From Ligustrum vulgare (taxonomy: Eukaryota; Streptophyta; Magnoliopsida; Lamiales; Oleaceae): a stretch of 64,000 bases of DNA. Positions within the stretch are counted from its first letter, which is position 1. Every line of letters begins with the position of its first letter. A program made the position numbers and the translations under genes. The stretch spans positions 23,430,852 to 23,494,851 of the forward strand of contig OY743171.1 in NCBI GenBank assembly GCA_963555705.1, given 5' to 3'. Below the pieces are notes generated by a model. It was not told the DNA's origin. It saw nothing but the letters and a program-made list of their open reading frames with translations, and made no database searches. Below, one piece after another: positions 33,128 through 46,167 of this stretch.

Positions 33128-36100
33128 AGAAAAATCTCGTAAAATTTTTCCAGTACTCCGCAATATTGATTCAATCTCTGCTAGAGTATAATCCTTTAAT
33201 TCATCATCACTGAGTTCCAATTCTGCATGTTAAGACATATAAATCAATACAATTAGAATTTCGATAATTTTTTTTTTTATCATCATCATCATCATCATCA
33301 TCATATTAATATTAATATTATTATGTTATTATTACTATTTATTATTACTTAACAATGGAAATGAAGGAAGATCGTAATACCGTTGTGCTTCAAAATCTTG
33401 CGCTGCCTATAGAGAATATCATCTGATAAGTACTGCCAACACTCTTCCCATACAAATTCAGGCCTTGAAAGAGAACCCGAAAATAACAACGTCGCAAATA
33501 GAATTCTTAAACAGTGTGCAGATCCCCAGTAACTTGCTTCAACTATCCCATCAACTTATTCTTTGTCATCATCCAATAAACCATGGGCGTAGCAAGCATC
33601 TCTAAAAGAATTATATTGAACATCGTTTATGCATCTTATCTCTTCATAACTTGTTGGTCCTCGGACTATATTAAGCAAAATTCTCAAATAATATTGTTAA
33701 CCGACCCAGGGGCACATAAAACATACGTCCAATTGAGAATCCACGCTTTCGAGGATGCCACTCCCTTAGAGACTGCTTCCATACAAATTTAGTTGGGAAC
33801 TCTGCATACGTTAAAGACCTTGCTTCAGGGTATTTACGGTTAGCTTCCATCCAAGCTGAAAACATTGACGAATTCACCGTAGGTCTACTCATGATTTCAT
33901 CTATTGCATCGGAATCTGAGAATATAATGTTTTGCTCATTAGGTAGATGAAAAGGAAATCTTTCAACTGCTGGATCTCTGTAATGAATATCAAATCCAAA
34001 ATTCTCCAAGCAGCCTCACATGGTGAGATGTAACGGCAATTATAATACATGTTTATTTCATCAACCTGACTGCGCACATCATTATCTTCAACACTGCGAT
34101 AAAAAGTTGCAGTAACACGATCGTGACCGTTGTTCACATATTTGAAGAGATACTTTATGGACCTGGACTGGTTGCACCATTCGACATTTATATGAGCACC
34201 GTATTTCAGAAGCAAGAATCGATTGTGTGGCACTACATATCTATTATCCAACTCAATTCCATTTCTAGTGATTGTTCTACCGTTGTCCCTCCTACGATAA
34301 AATGGATATCCATCTTCATCAACAATAGTGTAATCTGTGTATCGCTTTAGAAAATGTTGAGAGCATTTTCCGTCCAACATACATGGAGAATTTTTCCTCA
34401 GACTTCCACAGGGCCCATGCATCATCAAATTTTTCACTGAATGATAGTAGTCAGGATCCGTATTCTCATCAGGGATTTCCGCTGAAATGAGCTTATCAAT
34501 ATCTTCACCGGATGGATATTTGTCTTCTTGGAATAGGAAAAGCATGATGTGTGCATGAGGCAAACCACGTTTTTGGAACTCGATTGTGTATATAAATGTC
34601 AGATAGTGTGAAAATTATTCATATTCAATCATATAAATTATTTTATTTAATATAAACGGAAAAAAAGGCATGAATAAAATTACCTGCTTTCACCCTTCCA
34701 AAAATCTTGTTTACTCTAAGATCTCTTATCAAATGGTCCAACTTGACCTTGAATATTCTACAAAGTATGTCCTGTCGATCCTCTGGTTTCAAAGCTCATG
34801 TTCAACAAAACGCACAATCTCTGGCCACTTAGGATTGCATGTAAATGTAATGAATAAGTCTGGATAACCCGCCCACTTACAAATTGCCATTGCATCCTGA
34901 TAATTCTGGACCATATATCGAGCTCCACCAGTGAAAGATGAGGGAAAAATCACATGCTTTCCTTGAGAAGAAGGATTTGTTTCCCCTCTTAAAATAGCTT
35001 CTGTTAATCCTCTATACATATCAGATCTCAAATCCTTCTGATGAGCACATATATACAATAAACGCGAAGATTCAACCATTGTGTATGCATCAACTAAGAA
35101 TTGTTGAAACAACCTTCTTGCCAATAAAATGTTGGAAGGCTCATATTCCCTTTCTTGCAATCTATAAGAAAAGAACTCTCTCATTGTTACCTTTTTCCGT
35201 CTATTTGAAGACATTGTATTTGAGTATCTCAATGGGACATCCTCTCGAAATCCATCCTCACCATATGGGAAAAGCAATGGATACTGAAGACCAAGATATG
35301 AAGCATTCAATTCATTTATTCGCTTTAGTTGCCCATTCTTTATTTCAACTGTTATATCTCTATCGGCTGGAGATGTTTCAAAATCTCCAACTATTAATGC
35401 TGCAACTTCTGAGACGAATGGGAGATTATACCTTCTACCATCTTGTTTTCTCCTTCCAATGAGCCTCAACTTTAGATCTGACCACACATTTTCACGAATG
35501 GTGTCCCTTATCATTCGAAATGATTTTACTAACACATTGTGCTCATCAAGCATTGACTTCAAATCAGAAACAATCTCAGCATGAAGCTTGTTGATGTCAA
35601 CATTATTGCTGAGATAGTAAAAAACAACAACACATTTATTATATACATAAAAACTATAATAAAATTATATACTGCAAAAAGGAACATCTAATACTCACCA
35701 AATAGCTTGTATTCTATTGGACACTTCATTGTCAGTGTCGTAAATATAAAGTTGGGCAAACTTAGGTGGGAAACCCTTCAGGAGGGAGTAAACTTCCAAT
35801 CATGTGATAATTTTGACCATGATCTCAAATATAGGAGGTATGTTTCCTTTATTTATAGATGAAACAATTTTTCCACCTATGGATGTGAAAGAGAACATTG
35901 TATTGTATAGTCGAATGTTCTCAACAAAATGCTTGCTTTTCTGGTTTGCACCATGTAGCAAATCATTTAGGACTTGTGGAGGACTACGCATCTTAGGTAG
36001 CTCTACTTTTTCTTGCATACAACACAAAGAGAACTTCGGCTTCGATGTATTATAATGCTTGCCAGTTCTCTCATCATACCAAAATGAAGCGCCACAATAT

Positions 36101-36140
36101 TCACAACTATAGATTGGATCCCCAATGTCCCAATAATCTG
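33128..36140 (-). pseudogene. Helitron Rep (HUH nuclease) part of Rep/helicase, split from helicase by element A
   Basis: Minus-strand exons from 36140 downwards encode the Helitron replication initiator, which nicks and joins DNA ends. They include a zinc-finger start (DPIYSCEYCGASFWYDER), SYLGLQYPLLFPYGEDG, the helitron_like_N block (YPDLFITFTCNPKWPEI), the metal-binding HUH motif in GLPHAHIMLF (about 34560-34530) and the two-tyrosine motif IKYLFKYVNNGHDR (about 34180-34150). Then come RYRDP-like and EFVWEECWQYLSDDI blocks and the linker SDDELKDYTLAEIES up to the A insertion. An intron near 34565-34680 and another near 33240-33370 fit GT-AG. Frame breaks occur near 35815, 35780, 34790 and 34010, and a stop interrupts DDDKE at about 33565. 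The catalytic residues survive but the gene cannot be read through. Confidence 0.87.
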
Positions 36141-36153
36141 CATAAGTTAACAT

Positions 36154-37680
36154 GTATTAAACTCTGTATGATTTTGTGTCCAAATATGGTGAAAAAAATC
36201 CTATTAGTTTTTAATTTTACACTTTTTGAAGCAACAATGTTACGAAAAATAACGTATATGGTTATTTATGTCCATGTTGCACTATATTTGATATAATTAA
36301 TTAATTGTTGTGTTAATTTCTTTGTACTCGGTTGTTTTTAGTTTTTTTTAATATTACTACAAAAGTACCACTACTAATTTTTTAAATGATATGATTTAGC
36401 AAATGAGCTATGTTCGGACTCGGTTATTTGATGAAGAATAAATTTTTTTCCTACTCTACGATTCCTGAATTTAATTAAATTATAAAATCTACTTAAGTCT
36501 CTCCCTCAATAAATAATAATCGAGAGTAAATAATATTTTAAAGCTCCTAATGCAAACATTTAGTTTTATGCTCGATATATAGTTATTGAACCATGGATTG
36601 TGAAATATAGTTTCTCTACAAATATAATTAATATTTCACCAGAATTCAATACAAAAAATGGAAAAATTAACCTAAATTAATTAATTAATTAAATATATAT
36701 AAGAAATTATTACACATGAGAATTTATTAATGTGAGTAATATAGATTATCAATATAAGAAATTAATTATATTAAAATATTTACAATATTAAATATAATTT
36801 ATCACAACAAAAGTCATTAGAGTAAGAGTTATGTTGCGCCATCTCGGTGTACAACTCTATTGAAAAGTCAACATGTTTTATTGTTCAAAACTTCATATAT
36901 ACATTTTATTTAATGGTTAAAATAAATCGACACATTGTTGGGACATAAATAATTTATTACAATTTGATTCATTAAATTTATATTTTTGTATAAATGTTTA
37001 TTTTTTATAAATAGTTTACTGAATACATTCTAATTGTCCACAATATTTTTGACATCTTTCTTCAAGACCAAATTAATTATAAATTGATTCGTCCACTTTT
37101 TGAAATTACGTTTGTGGTTAGAAATTCAGGATAAATATAAATAATTCCGAATTGTCAATTGTGCTAAGAAGTCAACATTTTTTACATGGCAAAGTTTCAT
37201 GTGAAATATTTTTGAAATGGTTAAAATTTGACTGAGCAATTGTTGGCACATAAATATTTTGTAAAAATATTTATAAACAACCATTTATAAGTGTTTTATC
37301 AAACGGAGAGTACAAAATGTTAAAAAATATTTTTTTTTTATAAAGGATTGGATCGACAAAAAAATCCCTAGTGTTACGTAAATGTTTATAAGTATTTGTT
37401 TATAAACGGGTCAGCAATCACACTCTAATTTTCCACAATTGTTGACTTCGTTCTTTAACACGATTGCACTTATAAATTGATTTATATACTATTTTTAGCT
37501 AAATCATGGGGTTGAAAATTGTGCATAAAAATTTTGGGTAATTAAAAAGTGATTTGAAAATTTGTATTATTCTTATTTTGGTTCATAAATTGTAATATTG
37601 TGAAATTTGTTTTCACGAAAAGATAAGAATTTATCATATCAAATGAAATAAAAAAGTTTTTTTTTTTTTAAAAAAAAAAT
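36154..37680 (-). other. AT-rich non-coding part (intron) of the Helitron Rep gene
   Basis: No protein-like frame was found. Two diverged copies of a roughly 300-bp block can be seen (anchored by AAGTCAACAT at about 36866 and 37171, and by TTGTTGG-CACATAAATA near 36940 and 37240). It separates the zinc-finger exon from the presumed N-terminal exons. Confidence 0.5.
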
Positions 37681-37995
37681 AATGGCAGTCTCTAGAGTCT
37701 TCTTTTGCTCTCCCCGAAAAATATCTATCTCCATTCTCACATCTCTCAACAGACAAAAGTGAAACGATTTCCATGGCTATTCTTCAATTTCGTACATCTC
37801 CTATCTCCTTTTCAGAAGTGCTTCGCCATGGCTCATGTCCAGATTCACTTCCAATCCCTAGTTTCAAAACCACAAACCAACAATTTGTTTATTGAGGCTC
37901 GATTTTGACCCAGTAACCTGTTTGGATCTAGAAAAGCAACTTTGGGTCGTGATTTTCGACACTATTTCCTGCACAAGCGTTGATGTGGCACCACA

Positions 37996-38610
37996 AGTTC
38001 GTATATTTTTTTCCGTTCCAAGTTTTTTACACATCAATTTTTTTAGATCGAACATACATAAACTTGAAAACTATATTTGTATAGGTTTTTTAACGATTTT
38101 TTCATGATTTTTTGCAAGATCTGCAATGTCTTGCCATAACTCGTTAATATTATTCGGAGCTGGAACACCGAGCTTCAAGAGATAACCACAGGTTCGTATA
38201 TTTTTTGCCGTTCCAAGTTTTTTACGCATCAATTTTTTTAGATCGAACATACATAAACTTGAAACCTATATTTGTATAGGTTTTTAACGATTTTTTCATG
38301 TTTTTTTGCAAGATCTGCAATGTCTTTCCATAACTCGTTAATATTATTCGGAGCTGGAATACCGGGCTTCAAGAGATACGTAGATACAATGCTAAGTTTC
38401 TTCTGCCCTGTTCCAAATTTTTTTATTTTTGGGTTTTGGCTTTCCAAGTTGTTTACACATCATTTTATTTAGATCGAACACACATAAACTTGAAAATTAT
38501 ATTTGTATATTTTTTTAACGATTTTTTTCATGTTTCTTTGCAAGATCTACAAATGTCTTTCCATAACTCGTTAACAAATGTCGGAGCTGGAACACCAGGC
38601 TTGTCGAGAT
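37996..38610 (-). repeat. three tandem copies of an about 195-bp unit with a conserved minus-strand frame
   Basis: Units share GTTCGTATATTTTTT, TTTAGATCGAACATACATAA and an about 70-bp block (CTGCAATGTCTTTCCATAAC...AGCTGGAA). On the minus strand the block translates to GIPAPNNINELWKDIADLAK followed by KHEKIV, with variants in each copy (GVPAPNNINELWQDIADLAK; GVPAPTFVNELWKDI). The copies are separated by T-rich stretches that resemble introns. On the plus strand the same block is also open for about 25 codons, so the coding strand is not settled. It may be repeated exons inside the Helitron gene or a captured sequence. Family not recognised. Confidence 0.6.
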
Positions 38611-39009
38611 TCGTAGTTAGAACGGTGAGTTCGTTCTGCATTTTTTTTTTTTTTAGGCTTCGAAAAAAAAAAGTATTCACCATCATTCAGATTTTTTACT
38701 CTAAAGATTCGGGTTTCATTTGTTTTCTACTCTACCGGTTGATTTAAGTGTACAAATTAAATTTGTAAAATCTAATTTTTTTTTCATTCTCCCCTGCAGG
38801 ATCCAAATAAAAGGTAGATTCGATAACACGGTAGATTCAGAGGTATATGATGTCAATCTTTTCTATTCTGTGTACAAAAAATTATTTTCTTGATTGATGT
38901 GAGTTTTTCATGCATGTACAGAAATCTTACATGTCGTCTATCATGTTCTGTTAATCATATCATCAAGTTTATTTTAAATCTAACAAAAATTACCTGTATT
39001 GGTATAGAC

Positions 39010-41076
39010 ATGAGATTCCTCCTCTTCTCCTGCGAGAAAAACTTAATATTTTAGCACATTCTTCCCATTTCTGAAAATCATGACACTTTGATAATTAATA
39101 ATAAATTTTCTTTTCCCATCTTAATAATTAATTTACACATAATCACCTATATTTCGAATATCGTGTGATGCAATATCCTCTTCTACATTGAGAATAAAAA
39201 CGAAAAAAAAAATTAAAGAACGTATATAATGAATGAAAAAAATTTATTAATTTAAAAGAATTAACTTACCATCGCTTGAATCTAAATTATCCCCTACTGA
39301 AACAGGATTTGACTGCTCTAAGATGGGTTTTGATGTCAACTGGGTAGGTCTTTGAATTACCCCACTATGTAATGTATACTTTCCAGAAGACAAAGTACGC
39401 AGACTTCCATGTGTCTTTGTTGGCGCTACAAATTTAAATGCGTTGACATAAATGTACATGTAAAAAGAGTTGAGTATGAAATGTTGGATAAATTGTCCTA
39501 AATCAATTATAATTACATTCATATTAAAAGTAAAATGTGGAGAGTTGAATATGTAATCGTACCACTTGTAATATTGCTCAATGATTCTGTTGAGCAAATC
39601 GGAGTACGAATATGAGTTAGAATGTTTTCTGCATGTCAAATAAGACAATTTGAAAAAGTATAATCAACATGCAATATTGACAATATCTAAGAGGCCAACC
39701 ATACCAAAAAACCCAAAAGTAAATTTAAATCTTGAAATATGCTTTTCTAGAATACACTTAAAAATTAATTATTGTAAAGTGATATCCATTTTGAAATCTG
39801 GTTTGCTATAGTATGATTCCTTCAATGTTTCCAAATTGAAATATGAAATATAATTCAGTGTATACTATACAACAATACATCGATAATTTTCAGAAAATAG
39901 ACATTCTCACCACCCCTTTGATTAATTGTGAGATTCTCCTCTAAAAATGAAACTAACTTTGTGTTTGAAGCTTCTTGAGGAACACCATTACGTATTTTGT
40001 GCCTTTTAGGTGATAAAACATGCCATAACCTATCTGCATTCCCAGATCTATGATGACCTCTTGTAGTAGGAACCGATAACATAATTGAACGTTTATTTTT
40101 AATTTCATCATTTTTACTTTGAAACAAAAGAATTACTGCTAGAAATCATTTCCAATCAAATACTAACATATAGAAAATAAAATTTATTACCATTTGTAAT
40201 GTTGCTTAGTGGGGTTCTTGAGCATTCAGTTGTATTTGTTGTAGTATCTTGGTCTTGTCCAATCTCAACTGTGTAATATGAAATATATATATAAAAAAAA
40301 AACCATGAATAGTATCTATAACGTAGGATGATACAACATAATTGCTTACTAATAGTAGAATAAATATGGAAGCTGATGCTACTAAAATACTATTTGAACA
40401 CCAAATGTCTCAAATTCCCAGACAATCATAAATTAATGTTGCATAATGTTTATGAGAATCTTACACATAAATTTTCGTAAATTTTTGAAAATCAGAATAT
40501 TAAAGAAGTTCTTACAGTGTCTTCAAGTGATATAATAATCACATCAGCATTTACTTTTTAATTAACAGATAAATCATTTACAGAAGCATATATTTCTCCT
40601 CTACATCATTTATTGTCCGATATAACACACATACAACACGGTTCAGTGAAATGAATGAAAACAAATATATCCCTGAGAACAAAACTGAAATTTTTTTGGT
40701 CATTTAAATTTGATTTTAATGAAAATCTTGTTAACAAAGATTGTTAACCAACGAAAACCAACACAATCAGAAGATGAAACCTTACGATTTTGAATCTTGC
40801 TTAATGAGGTTGTTATTAATTTGTTTAAACTAAGCAGGCCTAACAATCATAGAAGCATTTATGTTTGTCTGCAGATCATAGAACAGCCACAAATGCATTT
40901 ATTTCTTCTTCAAAGCAGAACAACCTCAAATGCATTTATTTCTTCTTCAAAGCATTCAAGATGATTTAGCACATTCACAATAGAGTTAGTTCAAAGTAAT
41001 TAATAAACATATATATGTGTCTAACCTCCACTATCAGGCTGAAGTACTCTTTGACGTTTCAATGAAGTTTCATTCA
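39010..41076 (-). pseudogene. N-terminal exons of the Helitron Rep/helicase protein (tentative)
   Basis: On the minus strand an ATG at 41074-41076 opens MNETSLKRQRVLQPDSGG, followed by GT at the exon end. Further exon-like stretches with plausible splice borders are 40275-40190 (IGQDQDTTTNTTECSRTPLS), about 40120-39915 (SGNADRLWHVLSPKRHKIRN, ending TINQRGG before GTGAG), 39425-39272 (KTHGSLRTLSSGKYTLHSG to DNLDSSDG before GTAAGT) and a short acidic stretch near 39180. Such a low-complexity, polar N-terminal region is usual before the zinc finger of plant Helitron proteins. It sits just upstream, on the same strand, of the Rep exons. The exon chain is inferred by eye; no stop was seen in the parts listed. 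Confidence 0.5.
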
Positions 41077-41446
41077 TGTTGTAGCTCTTTATTTCTTCTC
41101 TTGGGTTTCAAGCTCTATCTCTACAGTGCTTTTTGAACTTCATTTCTTCTTAAAAAGTCTTTTAGAATAACTGTGGCTTTATTCTTATATCTAATATCTG
41201 ATCTGATGATATCTTATGCTATTTTCACTCTCTCCAAGCTTGAGAGCAGAAGAAATAAACACAAAGTTAGACTTCTGGTATAATCATGGAAAAGAACACG
41301 TTATTATGTGTGAAGATTTTTTCTGTCATTGTGATTAATTTGATTTTATTTATTGCAGAGTGCCTCCATACAGCAATTAATGAAGTGATGTAAGTTTTGA
41401 AGTGTGGCCTGCCTTGAGTACTGTGAGCCGTCAACAAAGTTGCAGT

Positions 41447-42913
41447 TGTTGACCTATGGTTAACTCTTAACCTTATTGTTTTGATAAATAACAAACAAGA
41501 TTATATTGTGTTATTAACAAGTGTGTTTCAAGTGTTTCATGTAATGATAATCTTCAAAGCATTCAAAGGACAAATCATCTCTCGAAGATAAAAGATCAAA
41601 AACACAAGAAGCGATAGTATGAAGATCGAGGAATGAAGTTTACAAAGAATTGAGATCTTACAAATTGCTTTTCAATGTTATGTAAGGTTAATGCATCAAT
41701 AGCTAGCAATGCATTTCATAAAGCTCAAGAAACATTTTTTAAACCATTAAAATATCATTTTCAAAATCAACTTTGATCAGAAAACCTTGAAAAATCAAAA
41801 TCTTGAAATCCTGATTTTTCAGGTCGACCGAAAAATAATAGGTCGACCGCAAATTTTTTCAGGTCAACCGCACTGCATATTTTTGAACTCAACGGCTATT
41901 TTCTTGCAACGGCTATATTGAGGTCGGCCGCATGGCTGAATAGGTCGACCGCAAGAGTCAGTATATGCAAAATTTACTCTATAAATAGTCACTTCTCTTG
42001 CATTCATTTCTACCAACTTACAAGAGCATTTAAGAGAGAGATTTATTGAGAAAATCATTGAGCTTACTTCATTTTACATTCTATTTCATTTATTGCAAGG
42101 AATCTCTTGATTGTTCAAAACTATTTCATATATTTATCAAGAATTCCATCTTGTAGAAAACTCAATACTCTTACTTCATTATTAATCATTGATTGAGTTC
42201 ATATCACCAAACACTTATTGAAGTGTATATCTCTCTTCATACTTAACTAAGTATTATTTGGAAAGAGAGATCATTGGTTGAAAAACTTTGATTCAAGAAA
42301 AACTATCTCATATCCTTCTTCAAAGTTTTCATAAACACTTGAGCTTTAAATATTTGCTATCTATTGAAGTGTTATCCTAAAACTCTCAAGATATTTGTAT
42401 TGATCATATCATTTGTTAAGAGAGTTGGTTCGATTGTAAAAAATCTCATTTGTACTTTGTTTATGGTTTCGAGATCCTTGTGAAAACTCAATTGTAAAGG
42501 ATAGGTGCTCCCTGTTGTAAAGTCACCTAAGGATTCGATACTCCTTGTTGTTAGTTATCAATATAGTGGATTTGGCCTTGCTCGTGACGGAGAGCTCGGT
42601 AACGGAGGACGTAGATCACGTTGGTTGATTGAACCTTCCTAAATCGCGTTTGCAATCTCTTATCCCTTTTACTTACTCGCATTGCACTTACTCTTTTCTA
42701 TCAATTTATATTGTGCAACACTATATCTAAGTGCTATACTTACTTTATCAATTAAGTTCATACATTTATAGCACACTACATTGATAGTTTAGCTACTTGT
42801 AATACTAAGTGCTCATACTTATACTCATTGGTTTTTAAGTTTAAGATTATTTATCGAAAAGGTTTTATAAACCAATTCACCCCCCCTCTTGGTTAGTTTA
42901 TCTTGGGTTAACA
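41447..42913 (+). mobile_element. solo LTR of a Ty1/copia SIRE/Maximus-like element (1467 bp)
   Basis: Starts TGTTGACC and ends GGGTTAACA (inverted ends), flanked by GCAGT on both sides (41442-41446 and 42914-42918). The 3' part contains AATTCACCCCCCCTCTTGG, characteristic of large plant copia LTRs, so the strand is plus. A TATA box (TATAAATA, 41980-41987) follows a cluster of five GGTCGACC-like motifs (41821-41955). No internal region or second LTR is present, so recombination between LTRs removed the rest. Confidence 0.85.
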
Positions 42914-42918
42914 GCAGT

Positions 42919-45450
42919 GATGTGACATGTTGCTGTACGATGTGCTGTAAGTCAATAATACCTTACTGATAGTGTGTTTTAAATAAAAATATAAAACAAT
43001 AAATTAATTGTATTGAATTGAATTGTATATGAATATGAATGAAAATACATATAAGTATATTAATTTTATATAATAATAATTTAAAAAGTTAAAAAAATTA
43101 AATGAAAATATCTATAATATAAAATTCAGAATACAATATCATATAAAATAAATATTAAATATAATATAAATTTCATAAAAATCGGAATATAATTAAATGT
43201 TTATATATTATAAATATTAGATATCTCTTAAATATAATGTAAATGTAAATGTAATATAGAACACAATAAATTCTTTTATTAATTTTATTTTTAAAATATT
43301 ATTATTTAATAAATGATTTCATAATATTTTAAATACCTTAATTTATTCACATAATTATAATTATTCTGAATAATTAGTAAAATATTTAAAATTTATTTTT
43401 CTGAAACATTAGTTGTATAGTATTATAATTTAAATTCTGAATAACATATTATTATATGTGTCATTGGTTGTGTTATAATTTTATTGATATAGATATTTAT
43501 ATTTTTTATATATCATGTGATTTGATTAATTATTTCATAACTATTATAAGTGAAGTAATTCTGATTTTAAATTATTTATTTCTCATTATTTTCAATAATC
43601 TGTTAATTAACTATGAAATATTTATTCTATTAACTGTAATAACCATTCAAAGGTTTAATATATTTTAATCGCTCATCTGCCTCCATCTATGTCTAATATT
43701 TATTTTTCATAGTAATTTTTTCAAATATTATTATATGTCTCATTGGTTGTGCAATAATTTTATATGTAATGTGATTAAATAATATAGTTTTATCTCTCCT
43801 CTGCCTCCATATATGTTAAATGTTTTTTTTAAACCTCCACCTTATACTATTATTTAATAATGTAATTTTAATTAGTGTGAATAATTAAGATAATATTTAA
43901 TATCTATTTATCTTAAACATTTCTTGCATAATAGTATAATGTAATTCTGAATAATATATTATATAATGTGTCATTGGTTGTATAATAATTTTATTGATAT
44001 ACATATTAATATTTTTTTATCAGTAACAATAAAATTTATCTTTTTTTGTATCATGTGATTTAATTAAATATTTTCTAACTAATATAATTGAAGTGACTCT
44101 GATTTTTAATTGTTTTAAATATGAAATATTTAATGAAAATAATTATTGTTTCAAATTTAATGTGATTTAATAAATCATTTCATAATATTTTAAATACCTT
44201 AATTTATTCACATAATTATAATTATTCTGAATAATTAATAAAATATTTAAAATTTATTTTTCTGAAACATTAGTTGTATAATATTATAATTTAAATTCTG
44301 AATAACATATTATTATGTGTGTCATTGGTTGTGTAATAATTTTATTGATATAGATATTAATATATTTTTATATATCATGTGATTTGACTAAATATTTTCT
44401 AACTATTATAACTGAAGTGACTCTGATTTTTAATTATTTAGTTCTCAATATTTTTAAAAATTTGTTAATTAAATATGAAATATTTATTCTTCACGTTTTT
44501 ATTAACTGTAATAAGTACTCAGAGTTTTAATTATTGTGAAATTGAATCTCTTATTTTTTCTATATTTAATATGATACATGAAATAATAATTTGATTGATA
44601 CTTAATATTTGTGTCAGTCGAGGGATTGTTATGAAGAATTGAAGACATCAAGAGCCGAGTGATGAGACGATACAGCATCCCATAAGGTATTTCAAAACAT
44701 CACTGTCTTCATTAAGAAAAACTGTGTTTGTTTATGAATCTTACTTGTTTGTAATGCATTTAAATCTTCAATATTTATCTCTCTGAAAATTCCACCATAC
44801 ACTAATAGTACTGTCTGTTTGATTATAATGTAACGCTTTTAATTCATCTATGTTAATATGCTTTGTCTTATGTAATGATGAAGTACAACCATGTACATGG
44901 TTCTAAACAAAAATCTTGCAATCAATTTTGCAATCTGTAGGATGTAATATAACTTGCTTATTAATAGTTTTTTCTTCCTAACATAGTCCAGATTTATCAT
45001 AAAATTAATTAATTTGATTAATGTTTACCTTAAAAAATGGATTAATTTCGTTCAATTTTTACAATCTTGTTAATAGAAAATTAACATTTTATCATTTACT
45101 TTTTCATTATGAATTTTTGGGCAATTTTAGCTGCGCACATAAAGTATACAATTGCAAATTAATCTGTCTTAAAATCTGTAGAATTCAAAATACAACAAAA
45201 CTTGCTTTATTTTAATTTTTAATTTTTTCAATGCTTAGGATAGTATCTGTTTAGTTTATGGTTTGCTATATTTGCAATAAATAAACACCAACACATCAAC
45301 CCATCAACCTCAGGTGACAAACATCAATTTAAAACATCAGCCCCGCTGATTCTGAATACTCCCAACCAAAAGATGGGAGTGACGATATCAGTATCTCGCC
45401 TCCATGAGCTTCATACAAAACACGGTTTAGAAACATACAACTGACCAGAT
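42919..45450. other. AT-rich Helitron interior with diverged direct repeats
   Basis: Extremely AT-rich. A block of about 340 bp at 43305-43645 (AAATGATTTCATAATATT...TATTTATTCT) recurs at 44165-44510 with high similarity, and a partial copy lies at about 43890-44130. Apparent frames such as 43456-43668 come from the repeat and are not protein-like. No gene was recognised. Confidence 0.6.
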
Positions 45451-45453
45451 ATA

Positions 45454-45565
45454 GCTACCGTCTTCCAATAAATCTATCACCACTAAACGTCACAAGTGCC
45501 AAAATATTGCTACCAACTTCCAAGAAGTCCATCACCACTAAACGTCAAAAGTTGAGAAATATTAT
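45454..45565. repeat. 56-bp tandem pair
   Basis: Two adjacent units share GCTACC..CTTCCAA and CCATCACCACTAAACGTCA-like cores with about ten differences. Located just downstream of the RPA-like gene. Confidence 0.7.
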
Positions 45566-45660
45566 AATAGTACTAAATAATAACGTTTTCATTCAAAGCT
45601 TCTCTTGTTTTATAACCCTTCTGGTCTTGTTGGTCTACATTTGAGTGGATGGATTATTGT

Positions 45661-46167
45661 CCAACTTTCTTTTAGGATTATTACTGTTTTCAACCTCCTC
45701 TTGAGAAACTTGCGTCTTGGGCATTTTGTTTGGTGTAATAAACTCATTATCTGATGTGCAGTCCTATCAATTTAGCCAAACATGAATCCGAACAAAGATT
45801 AACAAAAAGTGAATATAATAAGTAATCTTATAACTAATGAACAATTCGTCAATGGAATACCTTCAGCACGTCGATACCAATATTGTCATTCTTCAGAAAT
45901 ACCTCAGACCCCTCCAACTTTCTTTTAGGATTATTCATGTTTTCAACCTCCTCTGGAGAAACTTGCGTCTGGGGCATTTTGTTAGGTGTAATAAACTTAT
46001 TCTCTGATGTGCAATTCTATCAATTTAGACAAACATGAATCTTCACAAAGATTAACAAAAAGTGAATATATAAGTAATCTTATAACTAATGAAGAATTCG
46101 TCAATGGAATACCTTCAGCTCGTCGATACCAATATTGTCATTCCTCATAAATGTCTCAGACCCCTAC
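45661..46167 (-). repeat. 253-bp tandem duplication covering a C-terminal exon of the RPA-like gene
   Basis: The unit starting CCAACTTTCTTTTAGG at 45661 repeats at 45914 with a few differences. Each copy contains minus-strand coding for a segment with KNDNIGIDVLK or RNDNIGIDELK and a following stretch with KMPQTQVSPEEVENMNNPKR. So one exon pair and its intron were duplicated. Confidence 0.85.

Noticed and set aside
38436..38747. 103-codon plus frame over the tandem repeat
   Set aside because: It spans a repeat unit, a T-rich spacer and poly-T coding for phenylalanine; the minus frame of the repeat is more conserved, so this was not called as a gene.
43456..43668. 70-codon plus frame rich in Ile, Phe and Asn
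   Set aside because: AT-rich repeat DNA gives such frames by chance, and the paired repeat copy does not keep it open.
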